From: DATKQJ01 sp035534295
Lineage (GTDB): Bacteria; Chloroflexota; Dormibacteria; Dormibacterales; Dormibacteraceae
Assembly: GCA_035534295.1 (NCBI GenBank)
Contig: DATLSE010000030.1
Coordinates: 1 to 64,000, forward strand
Direction of reading: 5' to 3'
Length of the DNA stretch: 64,000 nucleotides
Shown: one piece after another, positions 43,388 to 51,742 of the stretch
How positions within the stretch are numbered: the stretch's first letter is position 1
Layout: every line of letters begins with the position of its first letter
The notes under the pieces: model-generated
The model's input: only the letters and a program-made list of their open reading frames with translations
What the model was told of the DNA's origin: nothing
The model's database searches: none
Made by a program: the position numbers and the translations under genes

Positions 43388-45087
43388 AGGACTGGGACTC
43401 TGGCCATGACCGGGCCGAGCAAGATCTCGTCATTGGAGTGTCCAGCGGGCACGATTGGGTAACACATCTCGTCGGCGTCGACCTGAAAGTCGATGACCAC
43501 GGTGCGCCCGCCCAGCGCCCGGGCGCGCAGGATCGCATCGTCAACCTCGTCCGGGCGCCGGACGCGAATCCCGACGCATCCGTAGGCCTCAGCCAGACGC
43601 ACGAAGTCGGGAGACTCATAGCCCAGGACGACGGAGGAGAGGCGGGCGCCGTGGAAGAGCGTCTGCCACTGCTTGACCATGCCCAGGTGGGCGTTGTTGA
43701 GGATGGCGACGATGAGTGGCAACTCCTCGGCCACGGCGGTGGCGAGTTCCTGGCAGGTCATCTGAAAGCAGCCGTCGCCGTCGATCGCGAGCACGGTCTC
43801 GTCGGGATGGGCGGCCTTGACGCCGAGCGCGGCGGGGATGGCGAAGCCCATCGTGCCCAAGCCGCCAGAGCAGGCCCAGCGCCGGGAACCCTCGAAATTC
43901 CAGAGCTGACTGGCCCACATCTGGTGCTGGCCCACTCCCGCGGTGACCAGGGTGCTGGGGCCGAGCAGTGTAGACAGGCGCTCGATCACGAACTGAGGTT
44001 TGATGGGGCCGCCGTCAGCCTGCTCGTAGGCGAACGGATACTCCAGCTGCCAGGACTGGAGCTGAGCCAGCCACTCGCCCCGGTCGCTGGCCAAAGATCC
44101 GAGCTGCCGGTTGAGGGCACCCAGCACGGCTTTGGCGTCCCCGATGAGAGCCACGTCGACCTCGCGATTCTTGCCGATCTCGGAGCGGTCGACGTCGATG
44201 TGGATCACTCGCGCCTCCGGCGCAAAGGCGTCGAGACGCCCCGTCACGCGGTCGTCGAAGCGCGCCCCAACGGCGATCAGAAGATCGCAGCGCTGCATCG
44301 CCGTGACGGCGGCATAGCCGCCGTGCATGCCCGGCATACCCAGGTTCAGGGGGTGCCGGTCGGAAACCGCCCCGCGCGCCATCAAGGTGGTCACCAGCGG
44401 AACGCGGTGGATATCCACCAGGGCCAGTAATTCGGCTTCGGCGCCCGACATCACCACGCCGCCCCCCGCGTAGAGGATCGGACGCGCGGCGGAGTGGATG
44501 AGACCCGCGGCGGCCTCTATGGCCGCGTCTGGAGGCAACGGGGGTGGCACGGGGGGAAGCGCCCTGCCCTGGCCGACATACTCCACCTCAGCCAACTGCA
44601 CGTCCTTGGGAATGTCGACCAGTACCGGACCTGGGCGGCCCGAACGCGCGACCGAAAAGGCCTGGTGGAGGGTTGATTCGAGCTGGTCGGGATCCATGAC
44701 CAGCCAGTTCGCCTTGGTCACCGGGGCGCTGATGGCGGTAATCGGCGCCTCCTGAAAGGCGTGTTTTCCGATCCCCGCGCGTGCCACCTGGCCGGTGATG
44801 GCAACGATCGGAACGGAGTCGCTCATGGCGTCGGCCAGAGGGGTGATGAGATTGGTCGCCCCCGGTCCCGAGGTCGTAAGGCAGACCCCGACCCGACCGG
44901 TGGCGTGGGCATAGCCCTCGGCAGCATGACCTGCCGCCTGTTCGTGCCGGACCAAGACGTGACGGACGCTGGAGTCGAGGAGGGCGTCGTAGACCGGCAT
45001 GATGGCCCCTCCGGGAAGTCCAAAGATCACATCGACGCCCTCGGCCTCAAGGACCCGCCATACCACTTCGGCGCCCGTCAGTCTCAT
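43384..45087 (-). CDS. ilvB: acetolactate synthase large subunit
   Basis: A thiamine-diphosphate enzyme of 567 residues catalysing the first common step of valine, leucine and isoleucine synthesis. FGLPGGAIMPVYDALLDS and VRHEQAAGHAAEGYAHATG include the catalytic glutamate. The FAD domain includes PLNLGMPGMHGGYAAVTAMQ and the C-terminal ThDP motif is AIDGDGCFQMTCQELATAVA followed by LNNAHLGMVKQW. It is complete. Expression is probably controlled by the attenuator in its 180-base leader. No regulatory subunit gene is adjacent. Confidence 0.95.
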   Translation of the reverse strand: MRLTGAEVVWRVLEAEGVDVIFGLPGGAIMPVYDALLDSSVRHVLVRHEQAAGHAAEGYAHATGRVGVCLTTSGPGATNLITPLADAMSDSVPIVAITGQVARAGIGKHAFQEAPITAISAPVTKANWLVMDPDQLESTLHQAFSVARSGRPGPVLVDIPKDVQLAEVEYVGQGRALPPVPPPLPPDAAIEAAAGLIHSAARPILYAGGGVVMSGAEAELLALVDIHRVPLVTTLMARGAVSDRHPLNLGMPGMHGGYAAVTAMQRCDLLIAVGARFDDRVTGRLDAFAPEARVIHIDVDRSEIGKNREVDVALIGDAKAVLGALNRQLGSLASDRGEWLAQLQSWQLEYPFAYEQADGGPIKPQFVIERLSTLLGPSTLVTAGVGQHQMWASQLWNFEGSRRWACSGGLGTMGFAIPAALGVKAAHPDETVLAIDGDGCFQMTCQELATAVAEELPLIVAILNNAHLGMVKQWQTLFHGARLSSVVLGYESPDFVRLAEAYGCVGIRVRRPDEVDDAILRARALGGRTVVIDFQVDADEMCYPIVPAGHSNDEILLGPVMARVPVL

Positions 45088-45137
45088 ATCTCAGATCTCC
45101 CAAGCTTGGAGTCCGCATGCCTGACCGAGTGCCCGAT

Positions 45138-45163
45138 AAAAACAAAACCGCCCCCAGGGGCGG
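45138..45163 (-). terminator. intrinsic terminator of the ilvB attenuator
   Basis: On the minus strand CCGCCCC and GGGGCGG form a GC-rich stem followed by TTTTGTTTTT. It lies about 50 bases before the ilvB start, after the leader peptide, so it would stop transcription before ilvB unless an alternative fold prevails. Confidence 0.8.
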
Positions 45164-45168
45164 CTGCT

Positions 45169-45195
45169 GCACGCGGAGGCGGACCCTCTGCGTGC
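45169..45195 (-). promoter_or_regulatory. leader hairpin between the ilvB leader peptide and the terminator
   Basis: GCACGC...GCGTGC with an inner AGAGG/CCTCC extension folds into a stable hairpin that starts one base after the leader stop codon. It occupies the place of the pause or anti-antiterminator hairpin in amino-acid operons. Part of its 3' arm (CCGCC) could pair with the GGCGG of the terminator as an alternative fold. Confidence 0.6.
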
Positions 45196-45231
45196 CTAAA
45201 TAATCGACATGATCGAGAGAGCTGGATTCAT
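45196..45231 (-). CDS. ilvB leader peptide, 11 residues
   Basis: ATG at 45231 follows AGGAG with nine bases between and encodes MNPALSIMSII. Of its 11 codons three are isoleucine, two of them adjacent at the very end, and one is leucine. A ribosome stalled on the Ile-Ile pair for lack of charged tRNA would cover the base of the following hairpin and change the fold upstream of the terminator. This is the logic of classical attenuation; the gene is far too short for routine gene calling. Confidence 0.75.
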   Translation of the reverse strand: MNPALSIMSII

Positions 45232-45260
45232 CGAGTTGCTCTCCTGATCATTGCGCCGCG

Positions 45261-45266
45261 AGTATA
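45261..45266 (-). promoter_or_regulatory. probable -10 element of the ilvB promoter
   Basis: TATACT on the minus strand matches the sigma-70 -10 consensus at five of six bases and lies about 30 bases before the leader peptide. The best -35 candidate, TTGGCG, is about 20 bases upstream, which is longer than ideal. Confidence 0.5.
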
Positions 45267-45545
45267 CACGCTGCGCTCTCACTCGTCGCCAATCAGCACG
45301 GCCGGGAAAAGCTCTGGGCCCATGGCGCCGAGCAAGCGCAGACGCACCCGGTGCAACCGAAGCCGATGCCGGGACGGCCCCGCGGCCTCAAGAGGAACGA
45401 GTGCAAGACGTATGAGTTGCAGGGCGACCCGGGTCACCATGTAGTGCTTCAACGAGGGTGCCGCGGCAAGGTTACGCCGTCACTGAAGAAAATGGGAGAT
45501 GGGCTGGAGAAGGGCCCCGGCGCGCCCTGATCTATCCTTGATTCA
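45267..45545. other. intergenic stretch between ilvB leader and DinB gene
   Basis: No supported gene. A 54-codon minus-strand frame (about 45280-45444, ending in GPELFPAVLIGDE) is open but has no recognisable homologue pattern. Confidence 0.35.
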
Positions 45546-45965
45546 ATGCAAGACTTGGACTCGGTCCTGAAAAGCTTGGGCGCAACCCCCACCATCCTGG
45601 CCGCCGTGGTGAAGGCCGGCGCTCCTCCGCGGGGACAGGAGTGGGGTGGTCTCGAGGTCGCCTCGCATCTGGCCATCGCGGACCGGCGCTACCAGGCGCG
45701 GTTCGTCGCGGCCCTCGAAGGTCGCGATCCGGGAGACCTGGGCGGCCCTGGTGGGGTGGGAGTCGTGGGAGAGGGAAGCCTCAGCGACTTCGAGGACACC
45801 AGGGCGCGGCTGATCGCGTTCGTGCGCTCCCTCAGTCCGGAGCAACTGGAGACGATGGTGCCCCACCCAAGGCTGGGTGATCGCACCCTGGGCGAGTATG
45901 TCCGCCATTTGGTTTATCACGACGCTGACCATTTAGAGCAGGCGGCGCGGGCGGCTACGGCCTGA
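45546..45965 (+). CDS. small DinB-like protein
   Basis: A 139-residue protein with the DinB four-helix outline: LEVASHLAIADRRYQARFVA supplies the first histidine and YVRHLVYHDADHLEQAARA the C-terminal histidines that would complete a metal site. It resembles short DinB/maleylpyruvate-isomerase-like proteins. ATG at 45546 has no strong ribosome binding site. It stands alone between the ilvB leader and tRNA-Pro and has no obvious link to either. Confidence 0.75.
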   Translation: MQDLDSVLKSLGATPTILAAVVKAGAPPRGQEWGGLEVASHLAIADRRYQARFVAALEGRDPGDLGGPGGVGVVGEGSLSDFEDTRARLIAFVRSLSPEQLETMVPHPRLGDRTLGEYVRHLVYHDADHLEQAARAATA

Positions 45966-45997
45966 GGACCGGGCGAGGTTAGGATTAGGTCCCGGAT

Positions 45998-46074
45998 CGG
46001 GGAGTAGCGTAGCCCGGCAGCGCACCTGGCTGGGGGCCAGGGGGTCGCGGGTTCAAATCCCGCCTCCCCGACCA
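45998..46074 (+). tRNA. tRNA-Pro, anticodon GGG
   Basis: A 77-base cloverleaf with encoded CCA. CGGGGAG pairs with CTCCCCG in the acceptor, the anticodon stem is CCTGG/CCAGG with loop CTGGGGG (anticodon GGG), and the T-arm is GCGGG TTCAAAT CCCGC. It marks the left edge of the patchy 46-58 kb region. Confidence 0.96.
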
Positions 46075-46186
46075 AAGCCAAGCCTTGAACTTGGCGTTAG
46101 AACTCGATTGCCATGGTGTTGATCGTCAGCCTCCGCATCCGAGCCCTGCAGCGACTCTCGCAGCCCGCCAGGTGTACGATTGGTGT

Positions 46187-46399
46187 ATGGCAAGTCGGTC
46201 GCGTACGAACATCGAGTTGGACGACTCAGCGATCCGAACGATCATGGATCGATATCGCCTCAGTACGAAGACCGAGGCCGTTGATCTCGCCCTCAAGCAC
46301 CTGGCCGGCTCACCGATGAGCCGAGAAGAGGCTTTGTCCATGCGAGGTGCGCATGCGATCGCGCGGATTCCGCCGGACCAGCGGCCGTCGCGGGCTTGA
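46187..46399 (+). CDS. vapB: VapB-type antitoxin, ribbon-helix-helix
   Basis: A 70-residue antitoxin starting MASRSRTNIELDDSAIRTIM and continuing TKTEAVDLALKHLAG, the standard VapB pattern with a short DNA-binding strand and two helices. The tail (AHAIARIPPDQRPSRA) would wrap the toxin. The last codons overlap the vapC start. Bases 46205-46257 are repeated almost exactly at 51690-51742, evidence of a second, lost copy of this module. Confidence 0.9.
   Translation: MASRSRTNIELDDSAIRTIMDRYRLSTKTEAVDLALKHLAGSPMSREEALSMRGAHAIARIPPDQRPSRA
46205..46257 (+). repeat. vapB segment, first copy of a 53-base dispersed repeat
   Basis: Identical to 51690-51742 except two C/T differences. Here it lies inside an intact vapB gene. 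Confidence 0.85.
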
Positions 46400-46809
46400 T
46401 CCTCGTGGACACCTCCGCCTGGGTCGAGTTCGATCGGGCGACCGGGAGTCCTACCGATATCCGGCTCACAGAACTCATCGGCCAGACCGCCGAGATCGCC
46501 GTGACTGAGCCGGTGATCATGGAGGTGGCGTCTGGTGCCCGAACAACTCAGCGCGAATTGCAACTACGCCGGCTCCTCGCAAGATTCCAATTGCTGCCTT
46601 TCGATCCCATCGTCGATTTCGACGGTGCCGCGCACGTGTACCGAACGTGCCGCGCCTCAGCAGTCACACCTCGCGGATTGATTGATTGCATGATCGCCGC
46701 TGTTGCCGCGCGCAATGGCGCGAGCATCCTGGCTCATGACCGGGACTTCGCACGCGTGGCCCACGTGATGGGAATCGACCTCGAGGAGGGGTCGCCGATA
46801 GAGTCTTGA
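46396..46809 (+). CDS. vapC: type II toxin VapC, PIN-domain ribonuclease
   Basis: A 137-residue PIN toxin. The first aspartate is in ILVDTSAWVEFDRATG, a conserved glutamate in EPVIMEVASGARTTQRE, the third acid in RGLIDCMIAAVAARNGASIL and the fourth in AHDRDFARVAHV, so the metal site is complete. TTG at 46396 overlaps the vapB stop (TTGA). The toxin most resembles VapC proteins of Mycobacterium-type loci. Confidence 0.93.
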   Translation: MILVDTSAWVEFDRATGSPTDIRLTELIGQTAEIAVTEPVIMEVASGARTTQRELQLRRLLARFQLLPFDPIVDFDGAAHVYRTCRASAVTPRGLIDCMIAAVAARNGASILAHDRDFARVAHVMGIDLEEGSPIES

Positions 46810-46812
46810 GTC

Positions 46813-47139
46813 GTGCCGAGCGACGATGCATCGGACAAGGTCGCCGATGACGCCCGCGCATCAGCGCTCGGCATGTGGGTTGAAGGCCAGTCCACTTCGC
46901 AAGGCTTAAGCCTTGAGCTAAGCGGTCCGTTCGAGGCCGCTGGTCAAGATACGGAGTGGGGACTCCGGATCGAGGGGGAGAATCAGGCGGGAGAACTCCT
47001 CCTCTTTCGTGGCGGGCTTGTGATGATCCACTCGTTTAGCAAGTCGGCCCCTGCAGCTGAAATGGAGTTCCACCACGTCGACGACGTCACTGAGGAGAGG
47101 TTGATGACCATGCTGGACGAGTTGGCAGCCCGCGCCTAG
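46813..47139 (+). CDS. hypothetical protein
   Basis: A 108-residue acidic protein starting at GTG 46813, three bases after vapC. Alternating hydrophobic stretches (WGLRIEGENQAGELLLFRGG, VMIHSFSKSAPAAEMEFHHV) suggest a small beta-sheet domain followed by a C-terminal helix (TEERLMTMLDELAARA). No family is recognised. The close spacing suggests cotranscription with vapBC, but it is not a usual third member of such systems. Confidence 0.6.
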   Translation: MPSDDASDKVADDARASALGMWVEGQSTSQGLSLELSGPFEAAGQDTEWGLRIEGENQAGELLLFRGGLVMIHSFSKSAPAAEMEFHHVDDVTEERLMTMLDELAARA

Positions 47140-47395
47140 CCCGGGCGATCAGTTGCGGAGCAGGAGCACGACCGCTCGACTCCTGGGTCAGCTACATCCA
47201 GTAGCCGAGTTCTAATAACATCCAGAGTGGCCGACCACTTTCTGAATACGATCCCGGCTCTGCGGTGGCTGATCACACCCGAGTCTTTCTAAAAAGTCTG
47301 GTGCTGGGGTCTCTTCTAGGCTGCGACGTGATTCTTGAACCGGACACCTGCGAAATGCACGATGATTCAGCGCCTCGATCGTTCGGTTTTGGGTA

Positions 47396-47832
47396 TTAGT
47401 CGAGGCCGATTGCCCGGTGAAAGGCCTGCCGGATTGCAATTTCTCTCGGATCACCACCCTGCGTAGCCCCCATTCGGTTCATGACGTACGCGTATCCAAT
47501 CCCTGCGTCTGGAACGGCGTAGCCAAAGGACCCGCCGGCGCCTGGAGTCCCAAACGCACTTGCGCTGCCGAAGCGGTAGCTCGGGCTTGGTTTGGCAAAT
47601 CCGAGCGAAAGCGACCACTCCCGCATTAGGCACTGGTCATGGAAACCCTTCGCCGGCGCTATTGCGGGCCCCATGAGCGCGCAAAGGGTTTCCTGTCGAA
47701 CACATAGTTCGCGGCCGCCGGTTGCGAAACGCTGTAGGCATGGGCGATTGCGCGCGCGGTCCCAACCCCGCCATCCGATGGCACCTCGAGATTTCGAGCA
47801 TAGACAGAGCCGATTCGCTCAACGGGTCCGCA
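47396..47832 (-). pseudogene. C-terminal half of a serine hydrolase/class C beta-lactamase-like gene
   Basis: The minus-strand sequence begins with EVPSDGGVGTARAIAHAYS, loses frame at about 47705, and continues in another frame as CALMGPAIAPAKGFHDQ, LSLGFAKPSPSYRFGSASAF and FGTPGAGGSFGYAVPDAGIG with YAYVMNRMG, the end of an EstB/beta-lactamase-type serine hydrolase. The SxxK nucleophile half is absent. It is joined in frame to the alcohol dehydrogenase remnant, so a deletion removed the middle of both genes. Confidence 0.7.
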
Positions 47833-48302
47833 CATTCGCCAGGCCCGAAACCCGATGAGTCCGCCGCAGAGCAGGGGGGCTGCGCTGAGGTCCGGGTATC
47901 CGGGCGGGATCGGGTAGCAGAAGCGCTCGTCCGCGGTCACAAGCTCGGCGTAGCCGCCGTCGCGGTCGTAGCCGGTGAACAACGCTTTCTCGCACAGGTT
48001 CTCCAAACCCTCCCGGCAGTACCGGCAGGCGCCGCACGCAGAGACGAGCCAGGCAACGCCGACCCTGTCGCCTGCCTTGAATCGCTTGCCGTAAGAGGGT
48101 TCCTCAACGACACCGACGACCTGGTGTCCCGGCACGATCGGGCGCTTGTGCAGGGCAGCTCGCCATCAGCGATATGCAGGTCCGTACGGCAGACACCGCA
48201 GGCGTGAACTCGGATCAGCACCTCTCCCGCTTGCGCTCGTGGTTCGGCCAGGTCGCGTTGCGCCAGTGGCCGACCGGGTTCTTCGACGACCATCGCTCGC
48301 AT
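47830..48302 (-). pseudogene. N-terminal part of a zinc-dependent alcohol dehydrogenase
   Basis: From ATG 48302 (GAGAGG site upstream) the frame gives MRAMVVEEPGRPLAQRDLAE and VLIRVHACGVCRTDLHIADG, then shifts at the C run near 48153-48155 where one base appears lost. It continues as VPGHQVVGVVEEPSYGKRFK, GVAWLVSACGACRYCREGLE and GGLIGFRAWRMCG, where homology stops at about 47830. Catalytic and structural zinc ligands are there, but the Rossmann cofactor domain is missing. This is a doubly damaged gene. Confidence 0.8.
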
Positions 48303-48463
48303 GTCCTCTCTATTCAACGGTGTTTGGTCGCGCCCATCAGGTGGGCGGCGGCCCGGTATTGGGGGGGCTTTCAGCCCTGTCGGCACTTAGCCGGCCAAGG
48401 CTAAATAAGAGGGAGCGGGCCTATAGCGGTAATTCCCTCGCCCGCGATCCGAGGAGGTCAGTG

Positions 48464-50029
48464 ATGGCAACTGTTACCAAAGAGGTCGAGGTCAGGTCCC
48501 CGGCAGCCAAGATCTACGCTGCGCCCGGGCGACCAGGCAGCGTCGTCGAGGTCAAGAACCGCTACGACAATTTCATCGGTGGGCGCTGGGTGGCGCCGGT
48601 GAAGGGTGGTTACAGCAAGAACATGAGCCCTGCGACCAACGGGCTCATCTGCGAGGTTCCCGCCTCAACCGCCGAAGACGTCGAGCTCGCGCTGGACGCC
48701 GCACATGCGGCCAAGAAGAAGTGGGGCGACTCTTCCCTCACGGAGCGCTCCCGGGTGCTGTTGGCGATCGCGGATGCGATCGAAGCCAACCTCGAGATGC
48801 TGGCCGTGGCCGAGAGCTGGGACAACGGCAAGCCAGTCCGCGAGACGCTGGCAGCTGACCTACCTCTAGCGATCGATCACTTCCGCTATTTCGCCGGCGC
48901 GACTCGCTCGCTCGAAGGCACGTTGACCGAGATCGACAAAGACACAGTTGCGTACCACTTCCACGAGCCCTTGGGGGTAGTCGGCCAGATCATCCCTTTC
49001 AACTTCCCGCTCCTCATGGCAGCCTGGAAGTTGGCGCCGGCGCTCGCCGCCGGAAACTGCGTCGTGCTCAAGCCGGCCTCTCCCACCCCGTGGTCAATCC
49101 TGAAGCTCATGGAGGTCGTGCAGGGCGTCGTACCGCCGGGCGTGATCAACGTCGTGAACGGTCCTGGTGCGGAGATCGGGAAGGCGCTGGCCACGAGCCC
49201 CCGGATCGCAAAGATTGCTTTCACCGGGGAAACGGTCACCGGCCGCCTGATCATGCAGTACGCGTCGCAAAACATCATCCCGGTCAGCCTCGAGCTGGGC
49301 GGCAAGTCACCCAACATCTTCTTCTCAGACGTGATGGCCAGTGACGACGCCTTCCTCGACAAGGCGATCGAGGGCCTCGTCCTCTACGCGTTCAACAAGG
49401 GCGAGGTCTGCACCTGCCCAAGCCGGGCGCTGATCCAAGAGGACATCTACGACGCTTTCATGGCCCGCTGCCTGGCTCGCATCAAGAAGATCAAGCAGGG
49501 CAACCCACTCGACATGACGACCATGATCGGAGCGCAGGTCTCACCTCAGCAGCTCGAAAAGATCACCCGATACGTGCAGATCGGCCTCGACGAAGGCGCG
49601 GAATGCCTGATCGGCGGCAAGCACGAGAAGATCCACGGCGAGTTCGGGGAGGGCTATTACTTCCAGCCGACGGTCCTCAAGGGCAACAACAAGATGCGCG
49701 TCTTCCAGGAAGAGATCTTCGGCCCGGTGCTTGCGGTCACGACCTTCAAAGATGAGGCCGAGGCGCTGGCAATCGCCAACGACACTCTCTACGGCCTGGG
49801 CGCCGGCGTCTGGACTCGCGACGCGAGCCGTGCATATCGCATGGGCCGCGGAGTCAAGGCGGGTCGGGTCTGGACCAACTGCTACCACCTGTACCCCGCG
49901 GGCGCAGCCTTCGGTGGCTACAAGGTTTCAGGCATCGGCAGGGAAAATCACCTGATGATGCTGGAGCACTACTCGCAGACCAAAAACCTACTCGTCAGCT
50001 ACAGCCCGAACGCGCTCGGGTTCTTTTAA
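48464..50029 (+). CDS. NAD-dependent aldehyde dehydrogenase
   Basis: A 521-residue aldehyde dehydrogenase. Key elements are GVVGQIIPFNFPLLMAAWKL, IAFTGETVTGRLI for the cofactor, the catalytic glutamate in SLELGGKSPNIFF, the nucleophile cysteine in GEVCTCPSRALIQ and EEIFGPVLAVTTF. It closely resembles the acetaldehyde/chloroacetaldehyde dehydrogenase group found next to DUF779 and alcohol dehydrogenases. ATG at 48464 follows GAGGAGG. It lies divergent from the broken alcohol dehydrogenase, its likely former partner in alcohol oxidation. Confidence 0.95.
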   Translation: MATVTKEVEVRSPAAKIYAAPGRPGSVVEVKNRYDNFIGGRWVAPVKGGYSKNMSPATNGLICEVPASTAEDVELALDAAHAAKKKWGDSSLTERSRVLLAIADAIEANLEMLAVAESWDNGKPVRETLAADLPLAIDHFRYFAGATRSLEGTLTEIDKDTVAYHFHEPLGVVGQIIPFNFPLLMAAWKLAPALAAGNCVVLKPASPTPWSILKLMEVVQGVVPPGVINVVNGPGAEIGKALATSPRIAKIAFTGETVTGRLIMQYASQNIIPVSLELGGKSPNIFFSDVMASDDAFLDKAIEGLVLYAFNKGEVCTCPSRALIQEDIYDAFMARCLARIKKIKQGNPLDMTTMIGAQVSPQQLEKITRYVQIGLDEGAECLIGGKHEKIHGEFGEGYYFQPTVLKGNNKMRVFQEEIFGPVLAVTTFKDEAEALAIANDTLYGLGAGVWTRDASRAYRMGRGVKAGRVWTNCYHLYPAGAAFGGYKVSGIGRENHLMMLEHYSQTKNLLVSYSPNALGFF

Positions 50030-50033
50030 GCGG

Positions 50034-50408
50034 ATGACCGATGCCAACGCCACCCAAAGAGTGGTGGCGACGAAGGCGGCTCTGGAGGCGATTCGCGCCC
50101 TCCAGGCCGCCAGCGGCCGCCTGATGTTCTTCATGTCGGGGGGCTGTTGCGATGGCAGTCTCCCGATCTGCCTGCAAGCGGGCGAATTGATCACGGGCCC
50201 AGCCGACGTGCTGCTGGGTCAGGTTGGGGGCTGTGATTTCTGGCTCGACGCCGGCCAGGATGCGGCTTGGGGACACCCTCAGTTTGAACTGGACGTCGAG
50301 GCTGGCACCCCGGAGGGCTTCTCGCTAGGAACACTGGGCGGCGGCCATTTCATCGTTCGCTCGCCGGGCCTCGTGTGTGTTCCGAGCGGGGGCCCGTCTC
50401 GGACATGA
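50034..50408 (+). CDS. DUF779 family protein
   Basis: A 124-residue protein with FFMSGGCCDGSLPICLQAGE, the CC pair typical of DUF779, and VGGCDFWLDAGQDAAWGHPQ then FSLGTLGGGHFIVRS. The family is almost always next to aldehyde dehydrogenases, as here, four bases downstream. Its role is unproven; a cysteine-rich metal or redox chaperone has been suggested by context. It ends 90 bases before the short-chain dehydrogenase. Confidence 0.88.
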   Translation: MTDANATQRVVATKAALEAIRALQAASGRLMFFMSGGCCDGSLPICLQAGELITGPADVLLGQVGGCDFWLDAGQDAAWGHPQFELDVEAGTPEGFSLGTLGGGHFIVRSPGLVCVPSGGPSRT

Positions 50409-50496
50409 GCGTGAGGAAAGCACATGGGTGATAGCCGACCAGGATCTGAGGCTCAACCGCCCCCGATTGCGGGGCGGGTGTCAAGGGTGCTCGCGC

Positions 50497-51387
50497 ATGA
50501 CTGCGGCTAAGCGGGACCCCATCGTCCTGATCACCGGGGCCACAAGCGGCATTGGATTTGCGACCGCGAAGGCTCTAGCGAAGGCCGGCGCGCGGCTCGT
50601 GATAGTGAGTCGTGATCCCCAGCGTGGGGACTTTGCGCGCGACGCCATCAGCCGCGAAACGGGATCCAGTCAACTGGAGGTGATGCAGGCCGATCTGGCG
50701 TCGCTCGACTCGATTCGAAGCTTGGCCAAGAGCTTCCAGGCGACGTACGAACGTCTGGACGTCCTGATCAACGATGCCGGTGTTTTCGAGCCGCACCGCC
50801 GGCTCTCCGCGGACGGTATCGAAATGACATTCGCCGTTAACGTCGTGGCTCCTTTCCTGTTGACGGAACTCCTGCTCGAGCGCCTGCGCCAGAGTGCCCC
50901 CTCGCGCATCGTGAACGTCTGCTCGGCCATGCATGCGTCGGCCTCGCTCGACATCGACGACCTCCAGTTCGAAGCACGGCGTTACGGAATGACCCGGGCC
51001 TACGGCCAATCCAAGCTCGCGCTCTTGATGGTGACGAAAGAGTTGGCGCGGCGCTTGCAAGGGACGGAGGTCACGGTCAACGCGGTCCACCCAGGTTTTG
51101 TCGCGAGCAACCTTGGCAAACTCGGTGGGCCGGTTGGCCTGAGCTGGAAGCTCATGAGGCCGCTCATGATCAGCCCGGAGGAAGGCGCAAAGACTTCCGT
51201 CTACCTCGCGCTTTCGCCCGAGGTGGCGGGCGTTAGCGGAGGCTATTTCGCAAAGCAGAGCAAGGCGCCGTCGAATCCGATCGCCGACGATCCGGGGTTG
51301 GCAAAAGAGCTCTGGGACAAGCTGGAATCGCTGGTGCAGTCGAGCACACGCCTGGACGCTAACCGCCATCACGGCAATCCCGTATAA
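50497..51387 (+). CDS. short-chain dehydrogenase/reductase
   Basis: A 296-residue classical SDR fold like retinol dehydrogenases. The cofactor motif is VLITGATSGIGFATAKAL, NNAG is replaced by INDAGVFEP, the catalytic serine is in IVNVCSAMHAS, and Tyr and Lys are in YGQSKLALLM. PGFVASNLGKLGG follows. The ATG at 50497 is preferred to an upstream open frame that overlaps the DUF779 end. It may share a transcript with the aldehyde dehydrogenase genes. Substrate unknown. Confidence 0.9.
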   Translation: MTAAKRDPIVLITGATSGIGFATAKALAKAGARLVIVSRDPQRGDFARDAISRETGSSQLEVMQADLASLDSIRSLAKSFQATYERLDVLINDAGVFEPHRRLSADGIEMTFAVNVVAPFLLTELLLERLRQSAPSRIVNVCSAMHASASLDIDDLQFEARRYGMTRAYGQSKLALLMVTKELARRLQGTEVTVNAVHPGFVASNLGKLGGPVGLSWKLMRPLMISPEEGAKTSVYLALSPEVAGVSGGYFAKQSKAPSNPIADDPGLAKELWDKLESLVQSSTRLDANRHHGNPV

Positions 51388-51479
51388 CGCGGACCAAATG
51401 TGAGTTCGCCCCTTCGTTAAACTCGCAGCGAGTTCTCAGACTCCCGGCGTTTCGCGAACTGGCCTACGAGAGGCCCGCT

Positions 51480-51689
51480 TCAGTCAGCAATGGCGTTCGA
51501 CGCCCGACGCTCGCGCCAGGCTACCCAGGCGGCTGCGGCACACGCCAGTCCGCCGAGCGCGGTCAGCACAGGATCGGCCCCCAGCCACTGTGGACCAAGC
51601 CCGGACACCAGCTCGAACACCATCCCAACCGCTGTCACGAGGAACCAGATTCCGATGGACCCGCACGCAACCGCGCCCCATGTCCTGGG
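51480..51689 (-). pseudogene. C-terminal fragment of a two-helix membrane protein
   Basis: Minus-strand sequence reading TWGAVACGSIGIWFLVTAVG and LGADPVLTALGGLACAAAAW, ending RERRASNAIAD. The 5' end is cut exactly where the vapB-derived repeat begins (51690), and no start codon is found. Composition is that of a natural membrane protein, so I take it as the tail of a gene broken by the same event that brought in the repeat. Confidence 0.5.
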
Positions 51690-51742
51690 ACGAACATCGA
51701 GTTGGACGATTCAGCGATCCGAATGATCATGGATCGATATCG
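51690..51742 (+). repeat. vapB fragment, second copy of the 53-base repeat
   Basis: 51 of 53 bases match 46205-46257. On plus it still translates as TNIELDDSAIRMIMDRYR, a vapB core without start or end. On minus it supplies the stop codon and the last residues of the histidine kinase. Confidence 0.85.

Noticed and set aside
45280..45444. 54-codon minus-strand frame upstream of the ilvB promoter
   Set aside because: No ribosome binding site or family pattern; it would end just before the promoter and is probably chance.
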